In this document: positions 38,815 through 52,100 of the stretch, one piece after another
How the letters are laid out: each line of letters begins with the position of its first letter
Position numbering within the stretch: the first letter of the stretch is position 1
NCBI GenBank assembly: GCA_035048485.1
Contig: CM068592.1
Span: 36,030,001-36,094,000 of the forward strand
Length of the DNA: 64,000 nucleotides
Origin: Pteria penguin
Taxonomy: Eukaryota > Mollusca > Bivalvia > Pterioida > Pteriidae
Reading direction: 5' to 3'
Program-made: the position numbers and the translations under genes
Notes under the pieces: generated by a model
The model's database searches: none
What the model saw: the letters and a program-made list of their open reading frames with translations, nothing else
Told to the model about the DNA's origin: nothing

Positions 38815-38928
38815 GGTCGATAAGGATGCTGGTGGACCGTTAGTTTTGGAGGATCTCACCAGTTCATGTTACAGATTTTATAGGTCAAAATGTCACTCGG
38901 GATGAAACTTGGGTTCACATTTTGATCC

Positions 38929-40425
38929 AGAATAATAATAATATAAACTAGAGGCCCAAGTGGGCCCATATCGCTCACCTGAGTACCTAGATTATCAGTC
39001 ATGCAGGAAGGAAGAATTATTTATTATTTTTGCATTACTGTGGCTAAGTCAACAAAAAATGTTGAAAATATGTCAAATTTTATTTCAAACCAGAATAAAA
39101 AAAGACAACAGTTTTTTGCACATCCATTCAGATGATTTTGATATTCAGCATTTGCTCTGTCTCTGCAAGATGTGATTCAGAGCAACAAGTTAGTCATTTT
39201 CTTTAGGTGGGGCCTTTTGTTGATTGATTTCAAGTCTGGGTCATTCAAAATGATATAATTTCATATGTTGAGTGTTGAGAAACATCTAAAAACTTTAGAT
39301 GTGTAAAGAAATGAAAAGAAATTTTTGACCACAGCGGGATTTTAACCGCTACTCTCCATATTTTAATTACCATGTGGTATATGTACCATTGTGAGCCCAT
39401 TTTTTAGACATGGTGGCACCATCTGTTGACCAATTTGGATGAAATGTAAAAATTGATAAAGGACCTATAGTAATTCATGTATATCACGTTTAATTAAAAT
39501 CTTTCATGCAGCAGAAGTTAAAAATGTGAAGAATTGACCCTCATTTGGAAGTCTTAAAAAATTCATGGAAAATCCAAAAATTGAGATATTGACAAAATTC
39601 TTTCAAAATAACATTCCTTACCATAATTATGATCAAAACAGTCCATAAGAAATCATCGTTATCAATTAACTAGAAAATATGACACTTTTCTGATTGAAAT
39701 CACAAAGTCAAAGGAAATGTCGAGAAAATTTCTAAAATTTGATTTTGAAAGGGAACAAGTTTTCTTCACACATCCTCTAGATCATTTTTATGCATTCTGA
39801 TTGTCTCTGTATACAGCCAGTATAAAGAAGATTGACCTACTTTTGACTGTGGTGGCGCTACCTGTTTTTGGAAGTCTTAAAAAATTCATAAAAAATCCAA
39901 AAATTGAGATATTGACAAAATTCTTTCACCATGATATTTCTTACCGTAATTATGATCAAATTAGGCCATAAGAAGTCATCATTATCAATTAACTGAAAAA
40001 CATGACACTTTTCTGAATTGAAATTATTAAGTCAAAAAAAAAATGTCGAAATAACGTCAAAAATTTGACTTCGGAACGGAATCAAAAATAATAACACTTC
40101 TTCACATATCCCTCTAGATCATTCCTGTGTATTCGGTTTGTCTCTGTATGCCCCCGGTCTGAAGAAGAAGTATGTTAAAGGAGGGTACCTTCTGTGACCT
40201 CCTTTTGCCTGTGGTGGCGCCACCTGTTGACGGATCTGAACAAAAAACAACAACACTTGTAGGGGACCATGAGTATTTCATGCATACCAAGTTTCATCAA
40301 ATTCTGTTCAGCGGTTCTGAAGAAGTCAAAAATGTGAAAAGTTAACGACAGACAGACGAACGGACGTACGACGGACTACGATTAATTACAATAGCTCACT
40401 TCAGCCTTTGGCTCAGGTGAGCTAA
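38929..40425. mobile_element. 1.5-kb interspersed element with terminal GCTCACCTGAG motifs
   Basis: Starts after an AAT run with ACTAGAGGCCCAAGTGGGCC and CATATCGCTCACCTGAGT. It ends in an imperfect hairpin (TAGCTCACTTCAGCC and GGCTCAGGTGAGCTA). Internally a roughly 330-bp block is present twice (about 39540 and 39870, AAATCCAAAAATTGAGATAT). There is no ORF. I recognise this style of repeat as common in bivalve genomes, but cannot name the family. Confidence 0.65.
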
Positions 40426-40510
40426 GAAGCATTCACCAGATTCACATTGGCTCACTCTTTCCAAGTTTTAATAACAGATGCAACGGAATGCAGCTTCGAG
40501 GTTCTTCCGT

Positions 40511-40607
40511 ATGTTACACTAACATTTAAAACATTTTTATGTTTAAACACTATTATAATAATGTTTAAACATACATGTATTAAATGTTTTAAATATTAGT
40601 GTAACAT
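40511..40607. repeat. 97-bp near-perfect palindrome
   Basis: ATGTTACACTAACATTTAAA at the left pairs with its complement ending GTGTAACAT at the right, across ATGTTTAAACA arms. Probably a tiny MITE. A 23-base G run follows at about 40850. Confidence 0.75.
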
Positions 40608-41166
40608 GTATCCCGCATATTCTCCAGATTTGGCCCATCTGACTTCTTTCTGTACCCCAAACTAAACTCTAACTTACGTGGTAAGAATTTTGGAAGCAAG
40701 GGTACCATGGACGTTGTATACGAGAACTAAGGGGACCAGAGTCAAGCATTATGCAAGAGTACTTGTGACTCAGCTATGAGAAATGCATGCTTAAATTATA
40801 ATTTAGTATTATGTTCGATTGGTGCCTAAAGTTTGTTGAACTGCCGGATTGGGGGGGGGGGGGGGGGGGGGGCAACGATGTTCACATAAAATAACTGTCA
40901 CAATTTTGGCTTTAATTGCTGATACTTTAAATTTCACGTTAAGGAAGCACAACACCTTACGAAGATTATAGCCATGTAGAAGGTCACGGCCACACAGTCC
41001 AGCTCGCTGTCGACGAGAAAAGTTCTTTGAATTTTCAAAGAGGCAGTATAAATTAGATAATTAAAAAGCTTTTTTCTTGTAAATCTTCACATGACAACAT
41101 GGTTGGACCACTAATCGGAAATGTGTGTTAGTGGAGTGAATTCCCTCTTAGGGGCACGTCCGGAAT

Positions 41167-41399
41167 GAGTTTTACTAAAGGTCATAAGCTCAAACGTAGA
41201 CGTAGACGTGAACTTTCCGACTAAATTTCCGTGAACGTCAATTGAATTTTTCTTGAAGTCTATGTTTACACGTATTTACATTGGTAAACGTTGTAAAAGG
41301 TGTACGTTACTTCTGGAACTCTTCAGGGAGGAGACAAATACTTCTTAGCAAAGTTCACGTCTACGTCTACGTTTGAGCTTACGACCTTCAGTTAAACTC
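41167..41399. mobile_element. MITE, family A (233 bp)
   Basis: Inverted ends of about 45 bp: GAGTTTTACTAAAGGTCATA with CAAACGTAGACGTAGACGTG, against CACGTCTACGTCTACGTTTG with GTTAAACTC. Same family as 21953-23039. Confidence 0.8.
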
Positions 41400-41854
41400 A
41401 ATTGACCCTACCATGTCTCAACATAAACAAGATGTGTTTGTAAAACACGAATGGGGCATACGCATGTGAAATATGAAAGCCCTACCTCTTACGATTCAAA
41501 AGTTATAACAAATGTTACAGTTTTTGAAATGTAGGTCAAAGGTCATGAGGTCAGAAATTACTGTAGCGACAGAAAGGTCTTGTCACAAGGAAGAAACATG
41601 TAAATAATGAAAGCCCTACCTCTAATAACGATTCAAAAGTTATAACCAATGTTAAAGTTTTTGAAATGTCGGTCAAAGGTCACTCAAGGTCACCGACTTT
41701 GGTGCAATTTGAACTAGAACTGTTGGGACAAATAACCCGGCAGCAGCAAGTTATTTAACAGCAAACTTGTCCACAGACTGAGCCTATATCCAGGTCATGA
41801 TATTGTACCAATGTTAAAACCCTTATATTTAGTGTTTAATAGGTATTATCAATG

Positions 41855-42012
41855 AAGCCGGTGTGGTCTAGTGAATAAAGTGCTCGGCTCGTGATCGAGA
41901 GGTCCCGGGCTCGACTCCCGCCCTGGGCACACCGGTGTTCTGTCTTTCGGATGAGACAGTAAAAACCGAGGTCCCGTGTCACGGTAGGCGTGGCACGTAA
42001 AAGATCCTTCAA
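41855..42012 (+). mobile_element. tRNA-derived SINE, 3'-truncated
   Basis: The head GCCGGTGTGGTCTAGTGAAT has an A box, and GGGCTCGACTCCC is a B box. The shared body follows up to GGCACGTAAAAGATCC, then unrelated interspersed repeat. A (TG)n microsatellite follows at 42061-42098. Confidence 0.85.
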
Positions 42013-42061
42013 GGTCAAGGTCAATTGTCTTGGTACCAAAATGTAGTACTTGTTAAGGTGA

Positions 42062-42101
<40 letters not shown>

Positions 42102-42401
42102 TGATAGCCCTATCCATTCTACTATATGAGAACAAACAGACGGACACGGTGGTTCATTCGTTTGCAGGGGTATAAAAAGCTTTACGGGTGGATTATGCAT
42201 GCCAATTGTCTCTATCTCTCACGGTTCATATTTTCATATGTTATGGCGAAGGTTTAAGTTTAAAAAGGACAGATAAACAAACAGATTGACAAGACAAACA
42301 CAATATGCCCCTCCTATCTATCGATCTGGGGGCATATAAACGTATCGCTTGAGCTACGTCGACTTCAAATATAACGTAAACACCAAAACACATCTTCACA
42401 T

Positions 42402-42409
42402 CTTTATTG
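42402..42409 (-). terminator. Candidate GALNT polyadenylation signal
   Basis: On the minus strand AATAAA is followed within about 30 bases by a GT-rich stretch (GTGTTTTGGTG), the usual layout of a cleavage site. The interval from the GALNT stop (49127) to here is uniform AT-rich sequence with one MITE, compatible with a 6.7-kb 3' UTR. Many other AATAAA motifs exist, so this is tentative. Confidence 0.35.
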
Positions 42410-45400
42410 TAATAGTTTTATATTTTTGCAATATATAAGCACACTCTCAGGGGATGACTAGATTACAAAGCTTTCTTATTGCCAAATCAATTAACTCAAT
42501 CAGTAACAACTAAAATTTCACCTAAACAATTAGTAACAGTTATCAGTATAAATGGTTTACATACAAACTTTACCATGATTCATAAGGTGATGGGTATTTC
42601 GTCCATGATACAAAATGAGATAAAGACAAAACATTTACAACAGACATTCATGTAAACTAGCTGAACTTCCATGGGTTAATCACAGAGGCATGTAACCCCC
42701 CCCCTTTCCAACTGAATGAATGTAAAGAACAAAAAGGTTTGTAAATGTCACACAATTTCGAAATTCTACATAGCTAGATCTATGCTCAAAAGTCCCTTTA
42801 TTCACACCTTTTTATTACCTTTTAGTATCATATTTTAAAACCAATCCACAACTAATGATTGCAGAACATCTGTTTAACATTGCGCTGACAAACCTTGTGA
42901 AAATACAGAAACTTTATAGTGATTCAGAAAACTGAAATATGCATGATAGTTTGTATTTTTTAAATCATATAAGGTATAGTTAATACATAATATAGTGTTT
43001 ACTTCTCTTCACTTACTGCCTTTAGCAATTAATACCTTTTGTTTAACAATACCTCCTCAAAAACAGGGAAGGAGCTGGGGAGTATGTACATGTACCTGTA
43101 TGTTACAATCGTTAAGTTTGGCAAGAATGATGACTCTAGAATACATATCTGAAATTTACTATGAAAAAAAATCTAAATAAAATTTACCGAAAAGAAAAAA
43201 AAATTAAAGTAAAAAAAAATTTTTATCCAAATTATCAGTAAAAATGACATTAAAAAAAAATATACTGATACTTTATCCATCACGTAACTATTAACAAGTA
43301 AATAAGAGTTATTTTCACTCGACTTTTTGCAATTTCAAGAAAAATGCTAAAATTTGACACTGAAATAGACACAAACTCTCTAACAAATAGGAAATAGTAA
43401 ACATCACTTGATTCTTAAAAACAAAATGTTCAACATGGATAGTAGTGCAGTAACAAGTATTTACAAACTGGTTTACAGAGAAATAATGGAACACCTATAC
43501 ACATTTACAATGAATATTTAATTTCGAAGATCAACAAAAATATATCTTAATGTTTGCTACAGGTACATACTTGTATGGAGCACAATAATGGTCTATACTC
43601 ACGTCTACCAAATATTACACACAGTAAAATCCTGTCCAAATTTTGTAACATACAATGAAATTAAATTCATTAATCCCCAGCATTCATTACAAATATTACA
43701 TAGTGGAAATATGGTGTGTATGACACTTTTATACATATTCAAGAAAAAAAAATTGATTAATATCTGACAAATCAGAAAATAATTAGAATTTAAAAATTAA
43801 AATAGCTGTCACAATTAAGATACATGTACTGAGTACACAAGGACAAAAGTATCCTTTAATTTCAAATTGAAAACTCTGTCCTTCACCAACTATGGATGAA
43901 AAATGAAGATCTATCAGATCAAGTCATTCTTATTTAAATTCATTTCATTGAAACAAATACCTCTATTCACCAATACCAGAAGTGAAGACATCAGATACTC
44001 AGCTGCAGGTACAAACATCCACCCATAAAATCCCACTACCTAAGTTAGATTTCTATGAAATTCTCATGATATGTCTCGCATTTGTCAATATCAGGAAATA
44101 AAAACAAAAGAATTTAAGAATCTATTATGAAGAGACAAATCATGATAAATAGAGTGGAATGTAAACAGACATGTAATTCCTCTATCTACTCTTAAGTCAT
44201 TGAATAAAAAATCTACTTCAATACATATGTACTTCACAGCAATGAAGGTCCTATTTTTATTTTCTAAACTATCACGATAATCGTTGGGTTTCTATTCTTA
44301 TTCAAATGAAATAATTTCAAAGTTCTCAGGTATTTATGAAGTATGTACTGAAACAATCAGAGTATCTCACGCAATAAATGTCAGAGTATCTACAAAAAGT
44401 GCAAAGAATATAAGATTGTAAGAAAATCATATAAAGATTACATAAAAATACAGTGATTTGATTAACTAATACTTTGAGTTGGAATTCTACATGATCGGAG
44501 GGAATAACAAGTCAAAAAATATCAACACAACTCTGACTTCTTTCTAAATTGATTTAACTAATTTGTGAAAAATTAACAAGTTGTTTATTAGATATAACGG
44601 TTCATGAATAACTCTCCTACAACATAAAAACAATTCAAATGTATCAAATATTTTTTTCACCTTTGAAATAAAATGTTACTTCTTTCTATCTTTAGAAATA
44701 TCCAAAAGAAATATATATCTGAATTTTGGCATATTTATTCGGTCTTTGCGTTATACAGAGTTACTTCCCATTTCGGATGGTATCTGACATAAAACAATTA
44801 TGACATCATCATATTCTATGGTAACTGCTCTAAAACTCAGGGAAATGACAGTCCACAAATGGCGTTTTCATAGGAATTTGATGATGTCATAATTGTTTTA
44901 TGTCAGATTCCATCCCAAATGGGAAGTAACTCTGTATAACTAAAAGACTCAATAGAAGAATTACTGAAATGATTGTCTAGATTTGATAGGGTGAAAACAA
45001 ATTAAAATCTTTTAGCAACTTTACTTAACATACAGAGGGTCATATGTTAACAAAAATCCCAATTACATGTTAAAAAAAAAACTTTTTCATTATTGAAATT
45101 TTGCCACTTATATCAAACTCAATATTGTAAAAGTTTTAGAAGAACATAAAAATTTCTTACAACACTGAAAATCCCAAACTTATCTGATTCTTGTGCCCAA
45201 GAAAACAAAACATTTTTCGCTCAATAGAACTTGCATGTATTGTTACAATAAGGATCATTAAATGCTTTATACAGGAAGCGCTCTGCACCTTCGATAATGA
45301 ACACAATATACCGTGAAATGAATACAAGGTCACAAAGGTCATTGGTTCATATCGACTTGTGTCTTACATTCATAAATTATGTTACAACATTCAATACATT

Positions 45401-48400
45401 TACACCTAATATTTTATATTATAACTCCCTTAAATATTTTATAATACTATATACATGTATTATAAATCTTTAATATCCACAATAACATGACATAAATTGT
45501 AACTCATTTGATGGCCACAAGATGATAACATCAACTTTGCGAATTCCTATACATATCTATTCATGCAGCAAAATATTTCAGATCTTTTAAGATACTGACC
45601 CTTCCATTTATGCTCGAAAAAGTGTTAAATCAGATGACATCACAATACTTTACAACTCGGTCATACCCAAGACAAACATAAAAAATGTACTGTGACGTCA
45701 TGAAATTATAAAAATATTCCGAGAAAACAATGGGTCAGTTGACAGCTACAGGCTATGGACAATGACAGCATGGGTATTTTATGAATGCACATCCTGGCAG
45801 CATGAAGTTACAAAACCATTGTCTATTTTGCCATAGAATACATTCACATTATTTACTTATGACATCTCACAATCAGGTTTATATTAGATTTCTTTTTGCC
45901 CATTTCCTAATAAAACCACCAAAATCTTCCCTGTGCTAAACCAAAATCTTCCCTGTGCCAATCTCATAGCTTAAATCTCCTCACTTAAGAAATAATGTAA
46001 CGTTAGTGTAAATATCAACAATAATAACTCAAACATCTGTCAACAAATTTATATCTATTCTTCTTCATACACTACATGTATTATTATATAGTAACCACAA
46101 TAAATTTTGATTAATTGAAATCAAGGCGATAAAGCTTGCTATAAGTATTATGAATCTGTATTAAATAAATGTAATGAAAATAACATTAACCATGTGATCA
46201 CAATTATTCAAGATAACTCGGTCACAGATTTTGTAAAAAAAAAATTCTAATATTAAAACATATCACTCAATCATAAAGAATGTATGAAATGATACAAATT
46301 ACAAACCACTTTATCATTTTTATTACAAGGTTATATTTGCTCAAAAGTAAACTGAGAAAAATACGAAGTGTATGAAGTCTTCTTTAATAATAACATTGTT
46401 CAAATTCCTAATTTCCAATGAACATTTAATGAAACAAGAACATGTACATGCGTTTGTCTTGCAAAGATGACAAAAAAATTTATGTTTCAGACAGCTAAGC
46501 AGTCAAAAAGATCCCCAAGTGTTTCTAAGCTTTGCTGATAACATAAAATGGAATGTTTTACAAGAGTATCTCCATCAAAATCTGAAACTAGTACCTTGAT
46601 AGATACAGATATGTACAAACAAATCACATGTATGTACATGTATAACTTAAGTTAAACAAACTGTTCATTATGTACTAGATTTTACAAATTAAATAAATCC
46701 CTGTAAATAACTGTGTTACATACAAGGCATTTTGCAATTCATCTGAGAACTCAATGCTTCTCCTACCACTCAGTATTTATCAACTGTAAATTGGCATCGA
46801 ATACTTTTATGAAGAAATGTATGTTCAGCATTTACATGCAGTAATAGCAAAAAAAAACATTTTTGAAAAAAAGTACTGGTTTATATAATTTACCCGAAAT
46901 TTTAATTAAATCATGAGCAGAGAAAATATATGAAACATAAATGATATCATAGAGTTGCTGCCTGGGATTGAGGCTAGACCCTCATACAGACTGTTGTGTG
47001 TGGTTATGTCTGTGCCAGAGTCAAACTAATCAATCGTCTCCCAAAATCTCAACAACTCTTTTTTGTGATTCATTTACTTCATTGAAAGTTCAATATTTAG
47101 CTTTACTACTTTATAAATTAGTTTTAACTAAGTTTAAATGGTTTCTTAAAAGAAATTAATGCTGCCCAGTAAACAGGGCAACGACTGCCAGGCTTGTTTA
47201 CTATCTGAGAAAAGGAGTTACTCCCATAAAAAGTTGTGGCGTCATACCAAGCAACAGTCTTTTTAAATAGTTGATATCAACTGTTTCATGGGCATCTTTA
47301 TATCATCATTTTGTTTCTTGGAACTTTTTTATATAAAATTATCATACTGGGAATAGCAATGCCTACTAACATATTAAGCTATCACATGCTACCCAGGATT
47401 CTCATGTCGCATGCTATTTTGAAATTGAATAAAATAACTTTTCAAAGAATTTCAAATTTGAACCACTTTCCTCCTAAATATTCTAATTTTTACAAGACAA
47501 ACATGAAATATATCACTGTTTATTACCTTAAGTAATAATTCAAATGCTCTATAAAGATTCACACTCATGGCATTGTTCATTTTTTAAGAAAAAACAATAT
47601 ATGCTTGTTTGACCTTTATGTTCTCATTTGTATCAATATGCCGGTACTTAAAAACAATTCCTGAAAGAGAAACTGCTTGGCAAACGAAGAGTGGATAGAC
47701 TGATGGACAGATGAACAAAGCCCTATATGCCCCTGACCACTATTCGATTATCTCTGCATCTGACAGAGGGCATAAGAATTAATTCAGACACTAAAACAAA
47801 CATGACAGAAATAAGACAAACATAAGTAACTATCTGTGAATATTGTATGAAAATCAAATTAGTCTACCTCTAAGTACTGATGTAGTAGCTTAATTTGCAA
47901 TGTAATCTGAAAACAAACACAGTATGGTGTAATGAATAAGGACCATGCATGAAATCTATGTTGCAGTAATAGGGCTATAAAAATCAAATATATACTGTAA
48001 GAAATCTTAACCAAGAGAACAACAAATGCAACATTTACAAGCATGTTTGGTGGGGGATGTCAAATTGTAGCACCACTTCAAATTATACTACTGCTCTGCA
48101 TATACGTCTTAGAAAGAAAAATACTTATTCAACCCCCATGTAATCTAATTTAAATAATGAATATCTTATCCAGATAAAATATTTACAAGAATAATATACA
48201 GAGAAATATATCAGTATTTCATAACAATTTTGATTATGTTTTAAGCAAAATATTACATTGTTTGAGAAAGTAAAAACAGAGTAACAAATTGAGCTAAAAG
48301 TCGCGTTGGTTCACCACAAAAAGATAAACATTTATTTTCTAATAGACAAGAAATTATATACATATATAGTTTAAAATGTAATACCATTTACACTACTTGC

Positions 48401-49126
48401 AACTGATGCAAGTAAATAAATCCCGACCTAGACATCTCTCAAAAGGAACGACTGGAGTCACACATCAACAAACAATACTATCCAACATGTATATTACCAT
48501 GATACTAAATTCATCGTGATATTGTGATCAAACATCCATAAAGAGAATCTTGATTGCATAAAATTAATCACACATCTTACAACATTTACACTTGCCATAT
48601 ATAACCAACAAGTTAGCAAATTCAAGAGAGATAACTCTAGCCCTTGTAACAAGTAACACATCAATATTGCGTCTTTTATACCCTATCAGCACCTTCATAT
48701 CAGCACAAAAGCTGGTAGCCACAGCAATCTGGAATGTTAGATATCTTAGTTTATTTCAGCAGATAAAACTGCTGAGGTGGGATCTCTCAATGGCTATCAC
48801 AGTCAAATATAACCCATCTTCTCTTAACACTATGTTGTATTATTTGTCACATTAACATTCTGAAGTAGTGTGTTCATAAATAGTTCCTTTAAAATTTTGG
48901 AGAAAGTCCCCAATTTTGATTCATTCAATCTTTTAATATGGAGACTATTCCTGTTGTTTAGTCATGAAATCAGAAGATGTTTTCACCACCCTGGTTTGTG
49001 CTGACTTTTTTTTTCACTTCATTATTCAAAATTAGAAAAGTTGGGGATAACAAATCTATGATCATACTGACAATGGTCCAATCCTATATGGGTATGAACA
49101 TAATGATATCACTGGAATTCTGTAGG
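42410..49126 (-). other. Putative long 3' UTR of GALNT (or intergenic)
   Basis: No coding potential, minisatellite or SINE. The only structured item is the MITE at 44750-44940. This contrasts with the repeat-rich introns either side and is why I favour an untranslated exon. RNA evidence would be needed to settle it. Confidence 0.4.
44750..44940. mobile_element. MITE with 62-bp inverted repeats (191 bp)
   Basis: GTTATACAGAGTTACTTCCC at the left is matched by GGGAAGTAACTCTGTATAAC at the right. The arms extend through ACATAAAACAATTATGACAT. TA at both ends fits a Tc1/mariner-type duplication. Confidence 0.82.
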
Positions 49127-49182
49127 CTACCACCTCATGTCTCGTATATCCCACTTCTGTCCCTTGCTGCCATTACATGGTC
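49127..49182 (-). CDS. GALNT1: GALNT last coding exon
   Basis: 56 nt. It completes the codon begun in the previous exon and encodes [17 protein letters not shown], then TAG at 49127-49129 (human DCNGSRSQQWLLRN...). The acceptor is TATTCCAG|GACC. It is too short for an ORF scan and was found by matching the end of the lectin domain. Confidence 0.85.
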
Positions 49183-52100
49183 CTGGAATACAAAAACTCA
49201 AATCATCAAATGAACCATCATACATTGTGCTGGCCAAATTCAAGATATATATCAAATTTCAAGAAGTATTTCTTTTCACATGGGTAACCTGTCAAAGAAT
49301 ACTGATTCATGGCACACTTTGTAACCTAAATATATATGTTACTGTGACATATATTAATGATCTATAAATGGTTTCCATGGATGTTTGATTACATTCCCTT
49401 ACAACTCGTAGCACTATCTGTGATTGTTTCAAATTCTGACTTATTTCTGAACATCGTTAAGGGTAAGTTGGTGTGTGTGTGAATTTTTTTTTGTTTATTT
49501 TTTTTAAAGGTTTGAGAAAAATTTGGACAAATTTTGGGAAAAATCAAAGAAATCTTCAATGGGAAGGGTCTTTATAATGGATCTGATTTGAAGGTGAAAA
49601 ACAAAACACTGTCATGGACACTTTAATGTACTAGGCCAACCTTGACTTGTGCTTTTGTCTCATGTTCCACTTACCTACAATATGAATGACTGATATGATA
49701 TGAATTGGTCTTGGAAGAAGTTTCAAACCCATAAACTTCAACCTCCTAGATGCAATATTAACATTATTATAAAATAAAACATTCATGCAATGTCCAGGTC
49801 AATACCACAAATTCATTGGGGCAATAAGTAAGCTATTGTCACATTGAATCTATATAAATTATAGTGAAACAAGAGTTATCAGAAAAAGAACAGAACTTGC
49901 TGATGGCTACCAAATTTAAATACTACAAAAATTGTTGGACCTTTCTATGATACAGAAAATAAGATGATATACTTCAAAACATCACTTACCTACAGCAGGG
50001 GAGTCGTTATCATTGGAGTGGGCTTTCCCTAGACACTGCTTACTGTTAGCATGTCACTTGCCTATAGAGGGGGAGTCTTTATCATTGGAGTGGGCTTTCC
50101 CCACACACTGCTTACTGTTAGCATGTCACTTACCTATAGAGGGGGAGTCTTTATCATTGGAGTGGGCTTTCCCCACACACTGCTTACTGTTAGCATGTCA
50201 CTTACCTATAGAGGGGGAGTCTTTATCATTGGATTGGGCTTTCCCCACACACTGCTTACTGTTAGCATGTCACTTACCTATAGAGGGGGAGTCTTTATCA
50301 TTGGAGTGGGCTTTCCCCACACACTGCTTACTGTTAGCATGTCACTTACCTATAGAGGGGGAGTCGTTATCATTGGAGTGGGCTTTCCCCACACACTGCT
50401 TACTGTTAGCATGTCACTTACCTATAGAGGGGGAGTCGTTATCATTGGAGTGGGCTTTCCCCACACACTGCTTACTGTTAGCATGTCACTTACCTATAGA
50501 GGGGGAGTCTTTATCATTGGAGTGGGCTTTCCCTAGACACTGCTTACTGTTAGCATGTCACTTACCTATAGAGGGGGAGTCTTTATCATTGGAGTGGGCT
50601 TTCCCCACACACTGCTTACTGTTAGCATGTCACTTACCTATAGAGGGGGAGTCTTTATCATTGGAACACACTGCTTACTGTTAGCATGTCACTTACCTAC
50701 AGCAGGGGAGTCGTTATCATTGGAGTGGGCTTTCCCTAGACACTGCTTACTGTTAGCATGTCACTTACCTATAGAGGGGGAGTCTTTATCATTGGAGTGG
50801 GTTTTCCCCACACACTGCTTACTGTTAGCATGTCACTTACCTATAGAGGGGGAGTCTTTATCATTGGAGTGGGCTTACCCTAGACACTGCTTACTGTTAG
50901 CATGTCACTTACCTATAGAGGGGGAGTCTTTATCATTGGAGTGGGCTTTGCCCACACACTGCTTACTGTTAGCATGTCACTTACCTATAGAGGGGGAGTC
51001 TTTATCATTGGAGTGGGCTTTCCCTAGACACTGCTTACTGTTAGCATGTCACTTACCTACAGCAGGGGAGTCTTTATCATTGGAGTGGGCTTTCCCACAC
51101 ACTGCTTACTGTTAGCATGTCACTTACCTATAGAGGGGGAGTCTTTATCATTGGAGTGGGCTTTCCCTAGACACTGCTTACTGTTAGCATGTCACTTACC
51201 TATAGAGGGGGAGTCTTTATCATTGGAGTGGGCTTTCCCTAGACACTGCTTACTGTTAGCATGCCTCAGTTCTAATGTCTATTAAAAAACACAGTAATAT
51301 CAAACATTACACAAAGAATGAAAGTATTATATGTCAGTGTAATTAATATGTATGTTTACATTCATTTTTTTTCCAAATAAAAAGAGGCAAGAAAATAGGT
51401 TTGAGAAGTTTGTGAGAAGAAACCTGACAAACCATTGTCTTTAATCTTAAATATTTGTTGATTTTGAAGAGGAAGTTTAGTGAAGTTTACCTAAGATGGG
51501 AGGGGGGGGGGGGGAGTTGGGACACATACTCAACAAGAAAAGGATGTTGCATAATGAAAATGTGTCATATCTCTTCAGACTTACATCTTTTGGTTACAAT
51601 GACTCCTGTATCAACATACTATGGTTTTAATTATGTTTGATAGTTAGATAGATAAATACAATATTGTTGCACCTGGAAAATTTCACCCACACGACAACTG
51701 TAATCATAGTTGATTTCTTTTTACCTATATATCTACAGAAGGTATATGCTGGTGAAAGAACTTGAGATTACCTTGAGAAAACCAGAAACCTACAACAGGT
51801 ACAACAGTTGACCTTGACTACTATATGTATCTGGACAAAAGACCTACCCTGACCAGAGAATGGACCCCGACCTGACATAGGTAAGAACAGATTAAGTTCC
51901 AGCACAGCATTTTGACCTACTCAGCCACTGTGACCAGATATCTGATCCAGACCAGACAGAAGTAGGAATGGAATTACAAGATCCAGCACAGCATTCTGAC
52001 CTACTCAGACATTGTGACCACAGATCTGATCTAGACCTAACAGAGGTAGGAATAGAATAACAAGATCCAGCACAGCATTTTGACCTACTCAGACATTGTG

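Noticed and set aside
50013..51285. Plus-strand ORFs of 24-residue repeats
   Set aside because: These are the antisense of an array derived from a GALNT exon on the minus strand.
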